Below are positions 45,689 through 56,489 of a DNA stretch of 64,000 bases, piece after piece. The notes beneath the pieces are model-generated. The model made no database searches. It was not told where the DNA came from and saw only the letters and a program-made list of their open reading frames with translations. This DNA comes from Methylobacterium thuringiense. GTDB taxonomy: Bacteria > Pseudomonadota > Alphaproteobacteria > Rhizobiales > Beijerinckiaceae. The stretch's first letter is position 1, and each line of letters starts with the position of its first letter. The translations under genes were made by a program, and so were the position numbers. The stretch covers positions 124,001 through 188,000 of the forward strand of contig NZ_BPRA01000008.1 of the NCBI RefSeq assembly GCF_022179645.1. The letters run 5' to 3'.

Positions 45689-46564
45689 ATGATCACCAGC
45701 ATGACCGGCTTCGCCCGCGCCGCCGGCACCACGGGTCCGGTGCAGTGGGTCTGGGAGGTTCGCTCCGTCAACGGACGCGGCCTCGACGTCCGGGTGCGCG
45801 TGCCGAACGGCTTCGACGGGCCGGGCGAGGCCGCCCGCACCGCCCTGCAGAAGGCGCTGTCGCGCGGCCAGTGCCAGCTCTCCCTCACCCTCACGCGCCC
45901 CGAGGCCGCGCCGCGGGTGCGGATCAACGAAACGCTGCTCGCCGATCTCGCCGCCGCGATCGCGCGGGTGCCGCTCTCGGCCGGCCTCGGGCCAGCGAGC
46001 CTCGACGGGCTTCTCGGCATCCGCGGCGTGATCGAGGCGGAGGAGGAGGCGGGAACGGACCGCGACGCCCTCGACCGGGATCTCGCGGCGGCGGCCGGGC
46101 GCCTCGTCGCCGACCTCGTCGAGGCACGCGGCGCCGAGGGGCGGCAGCTCGCGACGATCGTCGAGGGCCAGCTCGCCGAGATCCAGCGCCTCACCGAGGC
46201 CGCCGACGCCTGCCCCGCCCGCAAGCCGGAGGCCGTGCGCGCCCGCCTCGCCGCCGCCGTCGCGGCGCTCGTGGAGAACGGGGGCCTCGATCCGGACCGC
46301 CTGCATCAGGAGGCGGTGCTGCTCGCGGCCAAGGCCGACGTGCGCGAGGAGCTCGACCGGCTTCGTGCCCACATTGCCGCGGCCCGCGAGTTGCTGGCGA
46401 AGGGCGGCCCCATCGGCCGGCGGCTCGATTTCCTGGCGCAGGAACTCGGCCGCGAGGCCAACACGCTCTCGGCCAAGGCCAACGACATCGCGCTCTCGCG
46501 GATCGGACTCGACTTGAAGGCCGTGGTGGAGCAATTCCGCGAGCAGGTTCAGAACGTCGAGTGA
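45689..46564 (+). CDS. yicC: YicC family endoribonuclease
   Basis: 291 residues. The opening MITSMTGFARAAGTTGPVQW and EVRSVNGRGLDVRVRVP, with the C-terminal GRRLDFLAQELGREANTLSA and KANDIALSRIGLDLKAVVEQ, are the YicC_N and DUF1732 landmarks. Family members are endoribonucleases acting on small RNAs in E. coli. mltG, yicC and gmk are neighbours in many alphaproteobacteria, as here, all on the plus strand; gmk begins 43 bases downstream. Confidence 0.93.
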   Translation: MITSMTGFARAAGTTGPVQWVWEVRSVNGRGLDVRVRVPNGFDGPGEAARTALQKALSRGQCQLSLTLTRPEAAPRVRINETLLADLAAAIARVPLSAGLGPASLDGLLGIRGVIEAEEEAGTDRDALDRDLAAAAGRLVADLVEARGAEGRQLATIVEGQLAEIQRLTEAADACPARKPEAVRARLAAAVAALVENGGLDPDRLHQEAVLLAAKADVREELDRLRAHIAAARELLAKGGPIGRRLDFLAQELGREANTLSAKANDIALSRIGLDLKAVVEQFREQVQNVE

Positions 46565-46607
46565 GCGTGCGTGAGATGATGATGCCGGCGCCCGGAGACT
46601 ACGGACG

Positions 46608-47279
<672 letters not shown>

Positions 47280-47282
47280 TAC

Positions 47283-47394
47283 CGCGTTTGGCTAAAGCAT
47301 CGCCCTGGATATAGGATCCAAGACGATGCTCTAGGTCTTTGTATTGCATCGGCTTTTCCGAAAACCGGAGGCCACTTTTCGGGCCGATGCTCTA
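47283..47394. repeat. Composite palindromic intergenic repeat
   Basis: Two hairpins in tandem: AGCATCG (47296-47302) with CGATGCT (47324-47330), and GCATCGGC (47346-47353) with GCCGATGC (47383-47390); the second contains CTTTTCCGAAAACCGGAGGC. Both end in GATGCTCTA. The 'TTTTCCGAAAACCGG...CCACTTTTCGG' core is a very common Hyphomicrobiales element. The last bases (CTA at 47392-47394) supply the stop codon of the convergent small secreted protein. Confidence 0.8.
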
Positions 47395-47658
47395 ACGGTA
47401 CTCGGCGCACCAGCCCGGCGCGTCCTCGGCCACGATCCGGCAACCCCGAACGACCTCGCTCTCGATGAGCGAGCAGGCGTTCGTGGCGTTGCAGGGTGGC
47501 CGCGTTGCCGGGGAGACCTCCAGGCAGCGCTCCACGAGACGCGCGGCCTCCTTGCGGCCTATCTCGGCACTGCACGACTCGGCCATGGCGGGCGTCGCGA
47601 CCCCTGCGAAAGCGGTCAGCAGAACCGCGAGGCGGAGACGGCGTCGGATCGGGGACAT
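47392..47658 (-). CDS. Small secreted six-cysteine protein
   Basis: 88 residues from the ATG at 47656-47658. A signal peptide (MSPIRRRLRLAVLLTAFAGV, cleavage after AMA at about 26) is followed by a 62-residue mature part containing six Cys (29, 45, 56, 62, 73, 84), consistent with three disulfides. No family recognised. The TAG stop lies inside the flanking repeat. It is 47 bases downstream of the DUF3828-like gene on the same strand, so the two may be cotranscribed. Confidence 0.65.
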   Translation of the reverse strand: MSPIRRRLRLAVLLTAFAGVATPAMAESCSAEIGRKEAARLVERCLEVSPATRPPCNATNACSLIESEVVRGCRIVAEDAPGWCAEYR

Positions 47659-47705
47659 GGTGGAAAATTCCTGAGTTGTGGCGGACGCCGCGAAGGATGC
47701 CGGCC

Positions 47706-48185
47706 TCACTGTGAAAACCGTCGCAGATGCTTGACGAGGCTCGGCACGTCGTCCGTTCCGACGTCGACGATGCGCCAACCGGCCTCGGTCCTCGCCAGGC
47801 GGTAGCGCACGCTGATCGCCTGCGCTCCGATCCGGAATCCGACGACCGCCTTCGCCCGCACGGCATCCTCGTCCTGCGCCGCGATGGCGACGCCGCGCAG
47901 GCCGGTATCGTCCTGGCAGGCGCAGATCGGGTCGAAATCGAGCCCACCCGGCTCGCCCGAGGCTTTCGCGGCCGCCTGGTCGCGCAGTACGAGGCCGAGC
48001 AGCGGCTCGCCGAACCAGGCCTTCGGCCGATCCTGCACGGGCGGGGTCCGCCCGGCGGCGACCGGGTACGCGGCGTAGAGCGCGCGGAGCAGATCGGCCG
48101 GCGTATCCGCCTCGGCTGCAAGCGCGGGCTGGGCGGACAGGCAGGCGAGAGCCGCGAGCGCGGCGGCGAGAACGGCGAGCTTCAT
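47706..48185 (-). CDS. DUF3828-like exported protein
   Basis: 159 residues with a signal peptide (about 1-23, LAVLAAALAALACLSAQPAL). The mature part has the cystatin-like pattern of DUF3828: DTPADLLRALYAAYPVAAGR, LDFDPICACQDDTGL, then the ending ARTEAGWRIVDVGTDDVPSL. Two Cys in ICAC are close together. A periplasmic location is expected; function unknown. Confidence 0.75.
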   Translation of the reverse strand: MKLAVLAAALAALACLSAQPALAAEADTPADLLRALYAAYPVAAGRTPPVQDRPKAWFGEPLLGLVLRDQAAAKASGEPGGLDFDPICACQDDTGLRGVAIAAQDEDAVRAKAVVGFRIGAQAISVRYRLARTEAGWRIVDVGTDDVPSLVKHLRRFSQ

Positions 48186-48408
48186 CGGACGGCACTCCGG
48201 GACGCGGTCGGCCTCGCAAGGCCGGCGAGCCTGCGATCCCGCGCGTCACGAAGCACGGCCCTCGGGTCCTGTCATTGCCGCCACGTCCCAATCGCCTCGA
48301 AAAGCGGCGCGTCGGCACCCATATCCCGGCTTGCGCCGGATTTGCGCGCCCCACCCGCCCCCCGCTATGCACAGCGCGATCGCCGCAGACCCGCGCGAGG
48401 TGCCGTTC

Positions 48409-49485
48409 ATGTCCAGCGATCACGCGATCCGGCCGGAGCCGGCCCACGGAGACGTCATGAGTTCAGGACAGGCCCCGGCGACCTCCGCCGCCACCCTCGA
48501 AGGCGATGACGACGCGATCCTTCCGTTCGCAGTGGAATCGCTCGATCTGCGGGGCGGCGCCGTGCGGCTCGGACCGTCCCTCGACAGGATCCTGCGCCGC
48601 CACGGCTATCCGGATCCGGTGGCGCGGCTGCTCGGCGAGGCGGCGGCGCTGACGGCCCTGCTCGGGGCCTCGCTGAAGTCTCAGGGTCGCTTCCAGCTCC
48701 AGACCAAGACAGACGGTCCGGTCGAGATGATCGTGGTCGATTTCGAGGCGCCCGACCGCCTGCGCGCCACGGCCCGCTTCGACGAGCCCCGCGTCACGGC
48801 TCTCGGTGCGAAGGCCAAGGCCTCGGACCTGATCGGCCACGGCCACCTCGCCATGACCATCGACCAGGGGCCGAGCCAGAGCCGCTATCAGGGCGTGGTC
48901 GCCATGGAGGGCCAGGGTCTCGAAGAGGCCGCACACCAGTATTTCCGCCAGTCCGAGCAGATTCCGACCCGCGTGCGGCTCGCCGTGGCCGAGCAGGTCG
49001 AGGGCGGGGTGAGCCGCTGGCGGGCCGGCGGCCTGCTGATGCAGTTCCTGCCGTCCTCGCCCGAGCGGATGCGGCAGGCCGACCTGCCGCCCGGCGACGC
49101 ACCCGAGGGTCACGCGCTGATGGACGAGAACAACCTGCCCGAGGACGATGCCTGGACCGAGGCGCGTTCGCTTGCCGGCACGGTGGAGGATCACGAACTC
49201 GTCGATCCGGCCGTGTCGAGCGAGCGGCTGCTCTACCGCCTGTTCCACGAGCGCGGCGTGCGGGTGTTCGATCCGCAGCCCCTGGTCGAGCAGTGCCGCT
49301 GCTCGCGCGAGCGGGTGCTCGGCATGATCCGCTCGTTCTCCGAACAGGAGCGGCGCGACATGGTCGCCGACGACGGCCGGATCGGCATCACCTGCGAATT
49401 CTGCTCGCAGCGTTACGTCGTCGACCCCGCCGAGGCCGAGGGCGATCCCGAGGCTGCGGCGGACAGCTCCGAGAGCCTGCAGTGA
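48409..49485 (+). CDS. hslO: Redox-regulated chaperone Hsp33
   Basis: About 358 residues. Hsp33 holds unfolded proteins under oxidative stress after zinc release and disulfide formation. The N-terminal core shows AALTALLGASLKSQGRFQLQ and GPVEMIVVDFEAPDRLRATA; the C-terminal zinc site is CxC (QCRCSRERV) plus CxxC (CEFCSQRY). Start is uncertain: Mets at 48409 (GAGG upstream, used) and 48457 (GGAG five bases upstream) both look usable; the extra N-terminal 30-45 residues are not conserved. An acidic C-terminal tail of about 15 residues follows the zinc site. Confidence 0.92.
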   Translation: MSSDHAIRPEPAHGDVMSSGQAPATSAATLEGDDDAILPFAVESLDLRGGAVRLGPSLDRILRRHGYPDPVARLLGEAAALTALLGASLKSQGRFQLQTKTDGPVEMIVVDFEAPDRLRATARFDEPRVTALGAKAKASDLIGHGHLAMTIDQGPSQSRYQGVVAMEGQGLEEAAHQYFRQSEQIPTRVRLAVAEQVEGGVSRWRAGGLLMQFLPSSPERMRQADLPPGDAPEGHALMDENNLPEDDAWTEARSLAGTVEDHELVDPAVSSERLLYRLFHERGVRVFDPQPLVEQCRCSRERVLGMIRSFSEQERRDMVADDGRIGITCEFCSQRYVVDPAEAEGDPEAAADSSESLQ

Positions 49486-49625
49486 CGGGGCTGTGATCCT
49501 GCCTGGATCCGTTCCATGTTAGCGAACGGACCACGGCCTGACGCATCGGCCCCCGCCTCGATCTTGCTCGCCTCGATCTTGCAAGAGGGCCTCCCTGCCG
49601 GATCCGCGAGCGAGGCTTGGATCGC

Positions 49626-51458
<1,833 letters not shown>

Positions 51459-51480
51459 CGCTCGGATCCGCGACGGTTAC

Positions 51481-51590
51481 TCTCCTCCCCCTTGTGGGGA
51501 GGAGTTGGAGGTGGGGGTGGTTCCGCTGGGCTCCGACCCAGGCAAGCGGCACCACCCCTACCCCTTACCCCTCTCCACAAGGGGGAGGGG
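51481..51590. repeat. 110-bp palindromic repeat, copy A (between edd and eda)
   Basis: Starts TCTCCTCCCCCTTGTGGGGA, contains GAGGTGGGGGTGG and ends with CCACAAGGGGGAGGGG, so its ends are inverted copies. It aligns with 60010-60117. Inside it would be an arm-and-loop RNA in the edd-eda transcript. Confidence 0.85.
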
Positions 51591-51609
51591 ACACTTCAGG
51601 GAGAGCCCC

Positions 51610-52224
51610 ATGGCCAACGACATCGACGCGCTGATGCGCTCCGTTCCCGTGATCCCGGTCCTCGTGATCGAGGACGTGGCCCATGCCGCGCCGATCGCCG
51701 AGGCGCTGGTGGCCGGCGGACTGATTGCGCTGGAGGTCACCCTGCGCACGCCTGCCGCCCTCGACGTCATCCGCGAGATGTCGAAGGTCGAGGGTGCGGT
51801 GGTCGGCGCCGGCACGGTGCTGAACCCGAAGGACCTCGACGCGGCGCTCTCGGCCGGCGCGAAGTACATCGTCAGCCCTGGGCTGACCGCGCCGCTGACG
51901 GAGGCTGCGCAGAAGAGCGGCGTGCCCTACCTGCCGGGCGTCGCCAACGCCGCCGACATCATGCGCGGGCTCGACCACGGCCTCGACCGCTTCAAGTTCT
52001 TCCCGGCCGAGGCCTCCGGCGGGTTGAAGGCGCTGAAGGCGCTGGCTGCCGTCTTCGGCAACGTCCGCTTCTGCCCGACCGGCGGCATCACCGAGGCGAC
52101 GGCGCCGAACTGGCTTGCACACCCATCGGTTCTCTGCGTCGGCGGAAGCTGGGTCGTGCCGGCGGGCGCGCCCGACGGTGCCGCGATCCGCAGGGCGGCG
52201 GAAGCTGCCAGTCGATTGCGGTAG
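51610..52224 (+). CDS. eda: KDPG aldolase
   Basis: 204 residues from the ATG at 51610. Cleaves 2-keto-3-deoxy-6-phosphogluconate to pyruvate and glyceraldehyde 3-phosphate. Family landmarks: [18 protein letters not shown] (catalytic Glu), [20 protein letters not shown], and the Schiff-base Lys in [12 protein letters not shown], then [20 protein letters not shown]. Adjacent to edd, completing the Entner-Doudoroff branch. GAGAG lies six bases before the start. Confidence 0.96.
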   Translation: MANDIDALMRSVPVIPVLVIEDVAHAAPIAEALVAGGLIALEVTLRTPAALDVIREMSKVEGAVVGAGTVLNPKDLDAALSAGAKYIVSPGLTAPLTEAAQKSGVPYLPGVANAADIMRGLDHGLDRFKFFPAEASGGLKALKALAAVFGNVRFCPTGGITEATAPNWLAHPSVLCVGGSWVVPAGAPDGAAIRRAAEAASRLR

Positions 52225-52415
52225 ACGAGTCTGGCGCCGTGCTGCAGTGCGAAGACGAGTGAAGCTGAAAATTCGTTCATTTTCGCAACTCGTCTCTATT
52301 TGTGCGGTCAAGCTTAGCTCTGTTCTCTCGATCGAAAGCAATCTTCGAAAAACCACGAAACCCTTTTCGCACTTCCGACGTTTCGATCCGCGTTTATAAT
52401 TCGGAGGAACGTCTG

Positions 52416-53528
52416 ATGAAGAGACTTGCTGTTGGCTTGGCAGCATTGCTGCTGAGCACGTCCGTTCATGCCCAGCAGGGCGGTGGTGCGGCCGGTGCCG
52501 GTGGCGGTGCGGGCGGTGGCGCGGAGAAGTCGGCCATGGGCGGCGGTCGAAGCGGTGCCGGCAGCGCGGCGGCCTCCCGTGGTGACGGTGGGGGCGCATC
52601 GCAGGCCGCGCGCGGCGGTGACAAGGGCGACGGCGGCGGTTCGATGGGTCGCCAGAGTGCCGGACGCGACGGCGGCGAAACCAGCAATACCAATGGTGCC
52701 GGCAAGGCGGCTGCGAACGAGCGCGGCGATGCCGGTGCACGGAGCGACCGCTTAGGTCGTGGCGATCGCGCCGAGCGTGGCGGCCGGGGCGACCGATTCG
52801 AGGGACGCAGCAACAGCCGGGTCGACATCCGCACGTCGTCGCGCACCGATCGTTTCGACCGCGGAGGCCGTGGTGGCCGCTTCGTGGTGATCGGCGGCCA
52901 GCGTGTGGTCTACGGCTCGCCCGAGTATCGCCGCCTCGTCGTGACCGAGCGCAGCGGCGGCGGCATCCGTGGCAAGCGCTACGTCACCGTCCGCGGCCAG
53001 CGCGTGATCTACGGCTCGCCGGAATACCGCCGTCTGATCGTGACCGAGCGCCGGGGCGGCCTCCGCGAGCGCTACGTCGTGATCCGCGGCCAGCGCGTCC
53101 TCTATGGTTCGCCCGAGTATCGCCGCCTGTCGGTGAATGTCGGCGGTCGCGACGGCTTCGAGCGCAACAGCGTCTCGACCCGCACCAGCGTCACCACCCG
53201 CGAGCGCGACGGGTTTCGTGGTGGCCGCGACGACAACGGCGGGCGCGGCGCCCGTGCCGACCGCAACGAGACCGGCAAGGGCATGACCCGCGGCGGCAAC
53301 GACGGCGGCATGAAGAACGCCGGCACCGACACCAAGTCCAGCGGCATCCGCAATGCCTCCGAGAAGGGCGACACCGGCGGTATGCGGAATGCCGGCGGCG
53401 GCAACGCTGGTGCAGGCGAAGCCGGCGGCGGTCGCGGCGGCTCCATGGGTGCCGGTGGCGGCGCGATGGGCAAGGGCGGTGCTGGCGGCACCGGCGGCGC
53501 AGGCGCTGGTGCAGGCGGCCGTAACTGA
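52416..53528 (+). CDS. Exported Gly/Arg-rich protein with three YGSPEYRRL repeats
   Basis: 370 residues from the ATG at 52416, after GGAGGA. A signal peptide (MKRLAVGLAALLLSTSVHA) is followed by a long Gly/Ala/Arg-rich disordered stretch (20-155), then three tandem repeats of 31-32 residues (about 156-240) with the core GQRVVYGSPEYRRLVVTER, GQRVIYGSPEYRRLIVTER, GQRVLYGSPEYRRLSVNV. A second Gly/Asn/Arg-rich stretch fills 245-370. No family recognised. The repeated beta-type units resemble a small surface or biofilm-type module; strong RBS and terminator suggest active expression. Confidence 0.8.
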   Translation: MKRLAVGLAALLLSTSVHAQQGGGAAGAGGGAGGGAEKSAMGGGRSGAGSAAASRGDGGGASQAARGGDKGDGGGSMGRQSAGRDGGETSNTNGAGKAAANERGDAGARSDRLGRGDRAERGGRGDRFEGRSNSRVDIRTSSRTDRFDRGGRGGRFVVIGGQRVVYGSPEYRRLVVTERSGGGIRGKRYVTVRGQRVIYGSPEYRRLIVTERRGGLRERYVVIRGQRVLYGSPEYRRLSVNVGGRDGFERNSVSTRTSVTTRERDGFRGGRDDNGGRGARADRNETGKGMTRGGNDGGMKNAGTDTKSSGIRNASEKGDTGGMRNAGGGNAGAGEAGGGRGGSMGAGGGAMGKGGAGGTGGAGAGAGGRN

Positions 53529-53557
53529 GCCTGACGCTTAGACATTCGGGCAAAGGG

Positions 53558-53584
53558 GAGGGGCCGGAGACGGCCCCTCTTCTT
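53558..53584 (+). terminator. Rho-independent terminator after the Gly-rich repeat protein
   Basis: Nine-base perfect stem GAGGGGCCG (53558-53566) with CGGCCCCTC (53571-53579), loop GAGA, followed by TTCTTCCC. It lies 30 bases after the stop and between convergent genes; a weaker T-run also exists on the other strand for speG. Confidence 0.85.
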
Positions 53585-53596
53585 CCCGACTGACGC

Positions 53597-54175
53597 TCAG
53601 GTCTTCAACACCGGCTCGTTGACGTCGCCGCTGCCGCGCTGGGCCAGGTAGTCCGGCTGGAACAGGCACATCCGCACGGCGTCGCGGTAGCGGCCGTTCA
53701 CGAAGAACTCGTCGCGCAGGACGCCCTCCGGCTTGAAGCCGCAGCGCTCGTAGATGCCCACCGCCCGCGCGTTGTCCTTGTCGACCTGCAAGTAGAGTTT
53801 GTGGATGTTGAGCACGCTGAAGGCGTAGTCCATGGCGATCCGGGTCGCCTTCCAGGCGTAGCCCCGCCCCTCGAAGCCGGGATGGATCGCGATCTGGAAC
53901 TCGCAGCGCCGATGCAGGTGGTTGATCTCGACCAGCTCGATCAGCCCCGCCGGCTCGTCCCCCTCCGTGGCGATGATGAAGCGCCGCTCGGTCTGGTTGT
54001 GGATATTGCGCTCGTAGAGCTGCTGGAGCTCGGCGAAGGACTCGTAGGCCTCCTCGAACCAGTAGCGCATGATGCTGTCGTTGTTGTTGAGCTGGTGCAC
54101 GAAGCGCAGGTCCTCGCGCTCCAGCGGCCGGAGTTTGACCGCGCCAGTCAAGCGTTTCGCACTCACGCCGCGCAT
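53597..54175 (-). CDS. speG: GNAT acetyltransferase, SpeG-like
   Basis: 192 residues from the ATG at 54173-54175. The segment LNNNDSIMRYWFEEAYESF and later RRCEFQIAIHPGFEGRGYAW (acetyl-CoA loop) plus KLYLQVDKDNARAVGIYERC match spermidine N-acetyltransferases. SpeG acetylates polyamines to limit their toxicity. The gene overlaps argE by 13 bases on the same strand, so it is translationally coupled. The extra 14 residues before the GNAT core are Lys/Arg-rich. Confidence 0.85.
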   Translation of the reverse strand: MRGVSAKRLTGAVKLRPLEREDLRFVHQLNNNDSIMRYWFEEAYESFAELQQLYERNIHNQTERRFIIATEGDEPAGLIELVEINHLHRRCEFQIAIHPGFEGRGYAWKATRIAMDYAFSVLNIHKLYLQVDKDNARAVGIYERCGFKPEGVLRDEFFVNGRYRDAVRMCLFQPDYLAQRGSGDVNEPVLKT

Positions 54176-55416
54176 TCCGACAGCAACCGCTTCATGAAGG
54201 CTTCGCCCCGCTCCAACTCGTCGAGGGTGATGTACTCGTCGGGCTGGTGGGCCTGGTCGATTGAGCCCGGCCCGCACACCACCGTCGGCAGCCCTGCGGC
54301 CTGGAAGCGCCCGGCCTCCGTTGCATAAGAGACGGAGATGGTGCGGTTGCGCCCGGCGAGCCGCAGGGCCAGCGTCTCGGCTTCCGAGCCCGGATCGGGG
54401 GCGAGTCCCGGCACGGCGACCTCCTCCACCGTCTCGATGTGCCCGTAATCGCCGTAGCGGTTCAGCCTGTTGGCGACGACCCGCTCGGTCGCCTCCGCGA
54501 ACAGGCGCGGGATCTCCTGCATGTCGAGGTCGGGCAGCCCGCGAAACTCCCAGTGGAAACTGCAGCGTTTCGCCAGGATGTTACGGGCGGTGCCGCCTGC
54601 GATGGTGCCGACATGCACCGTCGTCGCGGGCGGGTCGAACCGGCCGGAGGCATCGCCCCGCGCGATCATCGCGTCGGCGATCGCGTTCAGTTCCGCCACG
54701 AGATCGGCCGCCGCCGTCACCGCGTTCGCCCCGAGCATGGGCTTGGAGGAATGCGCCTCGTGGCCGTGCACCACCGTGTCATAGGTGACGACGCTCTTAT
54801 GCGCGTCGGCGACCTCCAGCCCGGTCGGCTCGCCCACGATCACCGCGCCGGGGCGCGGCAGGTCCGTGCCGAAATGGGCGATGGTGTCGAGCACGCCGAG
54901 GCAAGTAATCTCCTCGTCGTAGGAGAGCAGGATGTGGATCGGCCGCTTCAGTTCGGTCGAGACGGCGTCGGGCACCAGCCCGAGGGCGAGGGCATCGAAC
55001 CCCTTCATGTCGACCGAGCCGCGGCCATAGGCGCGGCCGTCACTGATGCGGAGCGTGAACGGGTCGGAGGTCCAGGCCTGGCCCGTCACCGGCACCACGT
55101 CGGTATGGCCCGACAGCACGACCCCGCCATCGATCATCGGTCCGAGGGTGGCGAAGAGCGCCTGCTTGTCGCCGGCCGCGTTCGGCACGCGGGTGTAGGG
55201 CACGCCCCAGCCGTCGAGGTAGCCGGCGACGAAGTCGATCAGGGCGATGTTGGACTTCGAACTCTCGGTATCGAAGGCCACGAGGCGTTCGAGCAGTTCG
55301 AGGGTGGTGTAGCGCTTGGGTTCTCGCTGTGTCGCGCCCTCTCGCGACGAACCGGCATCCACGTCGTCGGAGAGCCCTTCCGAGGACATCGCCTCAGTGG
55401 ACGCTGCGGCGGACAT
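54163..55416 (-). CDS. argE: Acetylornithine deacetylase (ArgE/M20 family)
   Basis: 417 residues. Releases ornithine from N-acetylornithine in arginine synthesis. The M20 di-zinc motifs are clear: VVLSGHTDVVPVTGQ, AYGRGSVDMKGFDALALG, LLSYDEEITCLGV and VIVGEPTGLEVADAHKSVV. An N-terminal 35-residue Ser/Asp-rich extension precedes the core; start could be ATG 55416 or 55389, the former overlapping apaG by 23 bases. Since alphaproteobacteria usually recycle acetyl groups with ArgJ, a related M20 deacetylase role is possible. Confidence 0.88.
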   Translation of the reverse strand: MSAAASTEAMSSEGLSDDVDAGSSREGATQREPKRYTTLELLERLVAFDTESSKSNIALIDFVAGYLDGWGVPYTRVPNAAGDKQALFATLGPMIDGGVVLSGHTDVVPVTGQAWTSDPFTLRISDGRAYGRGSVDMKGFDALALGLVPDAVSTELKRPIHILLSYDEEITCLGVLDTIAHFGTDLPRPGAVIVGEPTGLEVADAHKSVVTYDTVVHGHEAHSSKPMLGANAVTAAADLVAELNAIADAMIARGDASGRFDPPATTVHVGTIAGGTARNILAKRCSFHWEFRGLPDLDMQEIPRLFAEATERVVANRLNRYGDYGHIETVEEVAVPGLAPDPGSEAETLALRLAGRNRTISVSYATEAGRFQAAGLPTVVCGPGSIDQAHQPDEYITLDELERGEAFMKRLLSECAA

Positions 55417-55786
55417 GCGGCGAGTCGAGCGAGAAGGCCGGGATCTCCGCCTCGAAGCTGTCGCCGCCGATCACCGTCATCGTGTAGCTGCCGGCCATCA
55501 GCCCGTCCGGCGTCGTGAGCGGGCAGCCGCTGGTATAGCTGAACGACTCGCCCGGGCCGAGGAAGGGCTGCTTGCCGACGACGCCGGCGCCGCGCACCTC
55601 CTGGCAGGAGCCGTGGCCGTCGATGATGCGCCAATGGCGCGAGCGCAGCTGCACCTTCTCGTTGCCGTTGTTCACGATCTCGACCGTATAGGCAAAGAAG
55701 TAGCGGCTCTCGCCGGGAGAGGATTCCTCCTCGACGAAGCGAGGCTCGACGGTCACGCTGATGCCGCGGGTCTCGGCCTTGTACAT
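55394..55786 (-). CDS. apaG: ApaG domain protein
   Basis: 130 residues, the usual size. Fibronectin-III-like beta sandwich with VTVEPRFVEEESSPGESRYF, VQLRSRHWRIIDGHG and VVGKQPFLGPGESFSYTSGC, all ApaG landmarks. E. coli ApaG has been linked to cobalt/magnesium tolerance and diadenosine-tetraphosphate levels; the biochemical function is unsettled. First gene of the overlapping apaG-argE-speG chain, minus strand. Confidence 0.95.
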   Translation of the reverse strand: MYKAETRGISVTVEPRFVEEESSPGESRYFFAYTVEIVNNGNEKVQLRSRHWRIIDGHGSCQEVRGAGVVGKQPFLGPGESFSYTSGCPLTTPDGLMAGSYTMTVIGGDSFEAEIPAFSLDSPHVRRSVH

Positions 55787-55814
55787 CGCCGGAAATCTCT
55801 CCCTGGCCGCTCAG

Positions 55815-55913
55815 AGCCGTATCCGATCCGATTGCATCGGGCCGGTGACTCTTAAGCTTCCGTTTCGACGCGCTCTCTTTCGACCAACCGGCATCGACTC
55901 GGTCGGAAAACGC
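55815..55913. repeat. Dispersed palindromic repeat, copy B
   Basis: Aligns along its length with 34481-34576: both begin AGCCGTATCCGATCCGA and share AAGCTT..GT..GACGCGCT then TTTCGACCAA. Copy B ends GTCGGAAAACGC, restoring the GACGCG/AAAACGC type inverted halves. It fills most of the gap between divergent apaG and the small membrane gene. Confidence 0.8.
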
Positions 55914-56055
55914 ACTGGGGTCGCCGCGACGCGACAACCGCTCGGCCTCGTGGTACGTGGCCCCCGGATTCCCGTCAATCGCGGCGAAGTACGTCGGAGT
56001 TCCCTTGGCGAAAGCCCCGTCCCAGGCCTTGCGATCACGGGTTGCCGACGCCTCG

Positions 56056-56451
56056 ATGCCCTATCTCATGGGCTCCGGAGTCCTGCTCGCGCTGACGGCA
56101 TTGTTCGTCTGGAAGGCCCCGGCCATGAACGGTCCGGCGGGCGTGGCGCTGGCCGTCGCGGTGGCCCTCGACGCGGCCTCGCGGCTCGCGGCCGAGGCGG
56201 CCTCGCGGCGCTCGGGCGTCGAACTGGCGATGCGCGGCCTGCCATCGCTGGTGCTGCCGCTCGGCGCGGCGCCCGGCCTCGCCGCCGCCATCCTCGCGGT
56301 GCTGCCGCTCCTCGGACCCGGCCGCTTCCCCGTGGTGGCGAGCCTCATCGCCGGCATGGTTGCGATGGGCGCGCTCGCCCGGCTCTCGCTCACCCGCAGC
56401 GTGCTGGTCCTGGCCAAGGCGGAGACGCGCGAAACCCTCGTCCGGCCTTGA
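56056..56451 (+). CDS. Small polytopic membrane protein, unknown
   Basis: 131 residues with four hydrophobic segments (about 2-18, 24-42, 60-84, 93-112). The start at 56056 was chosen because third-codon GC is high only from there; a GTG at 55957 would add 33 less coding-like residues. No family recognised. The dCTP-deaminase gene begins 39 bases after its stop, so they are probably one transcript. Confidence 0.6.
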   Translation: MPYLMGSGVLLALTALFVWKAPAMNGPAGVALAVAVALDAASRLAAEAASRRSGVELAMRGLPSLVLPLGAAPGLAAAILAVLPLLGPGRFPVVASLIAGMVAMGALARLSLTRSVLVLAKAETRETLVRP

Positions 56452-56489
56452 GCCATGCTGGACGCGAACGGCCTCAGAAAGACTGCCGG

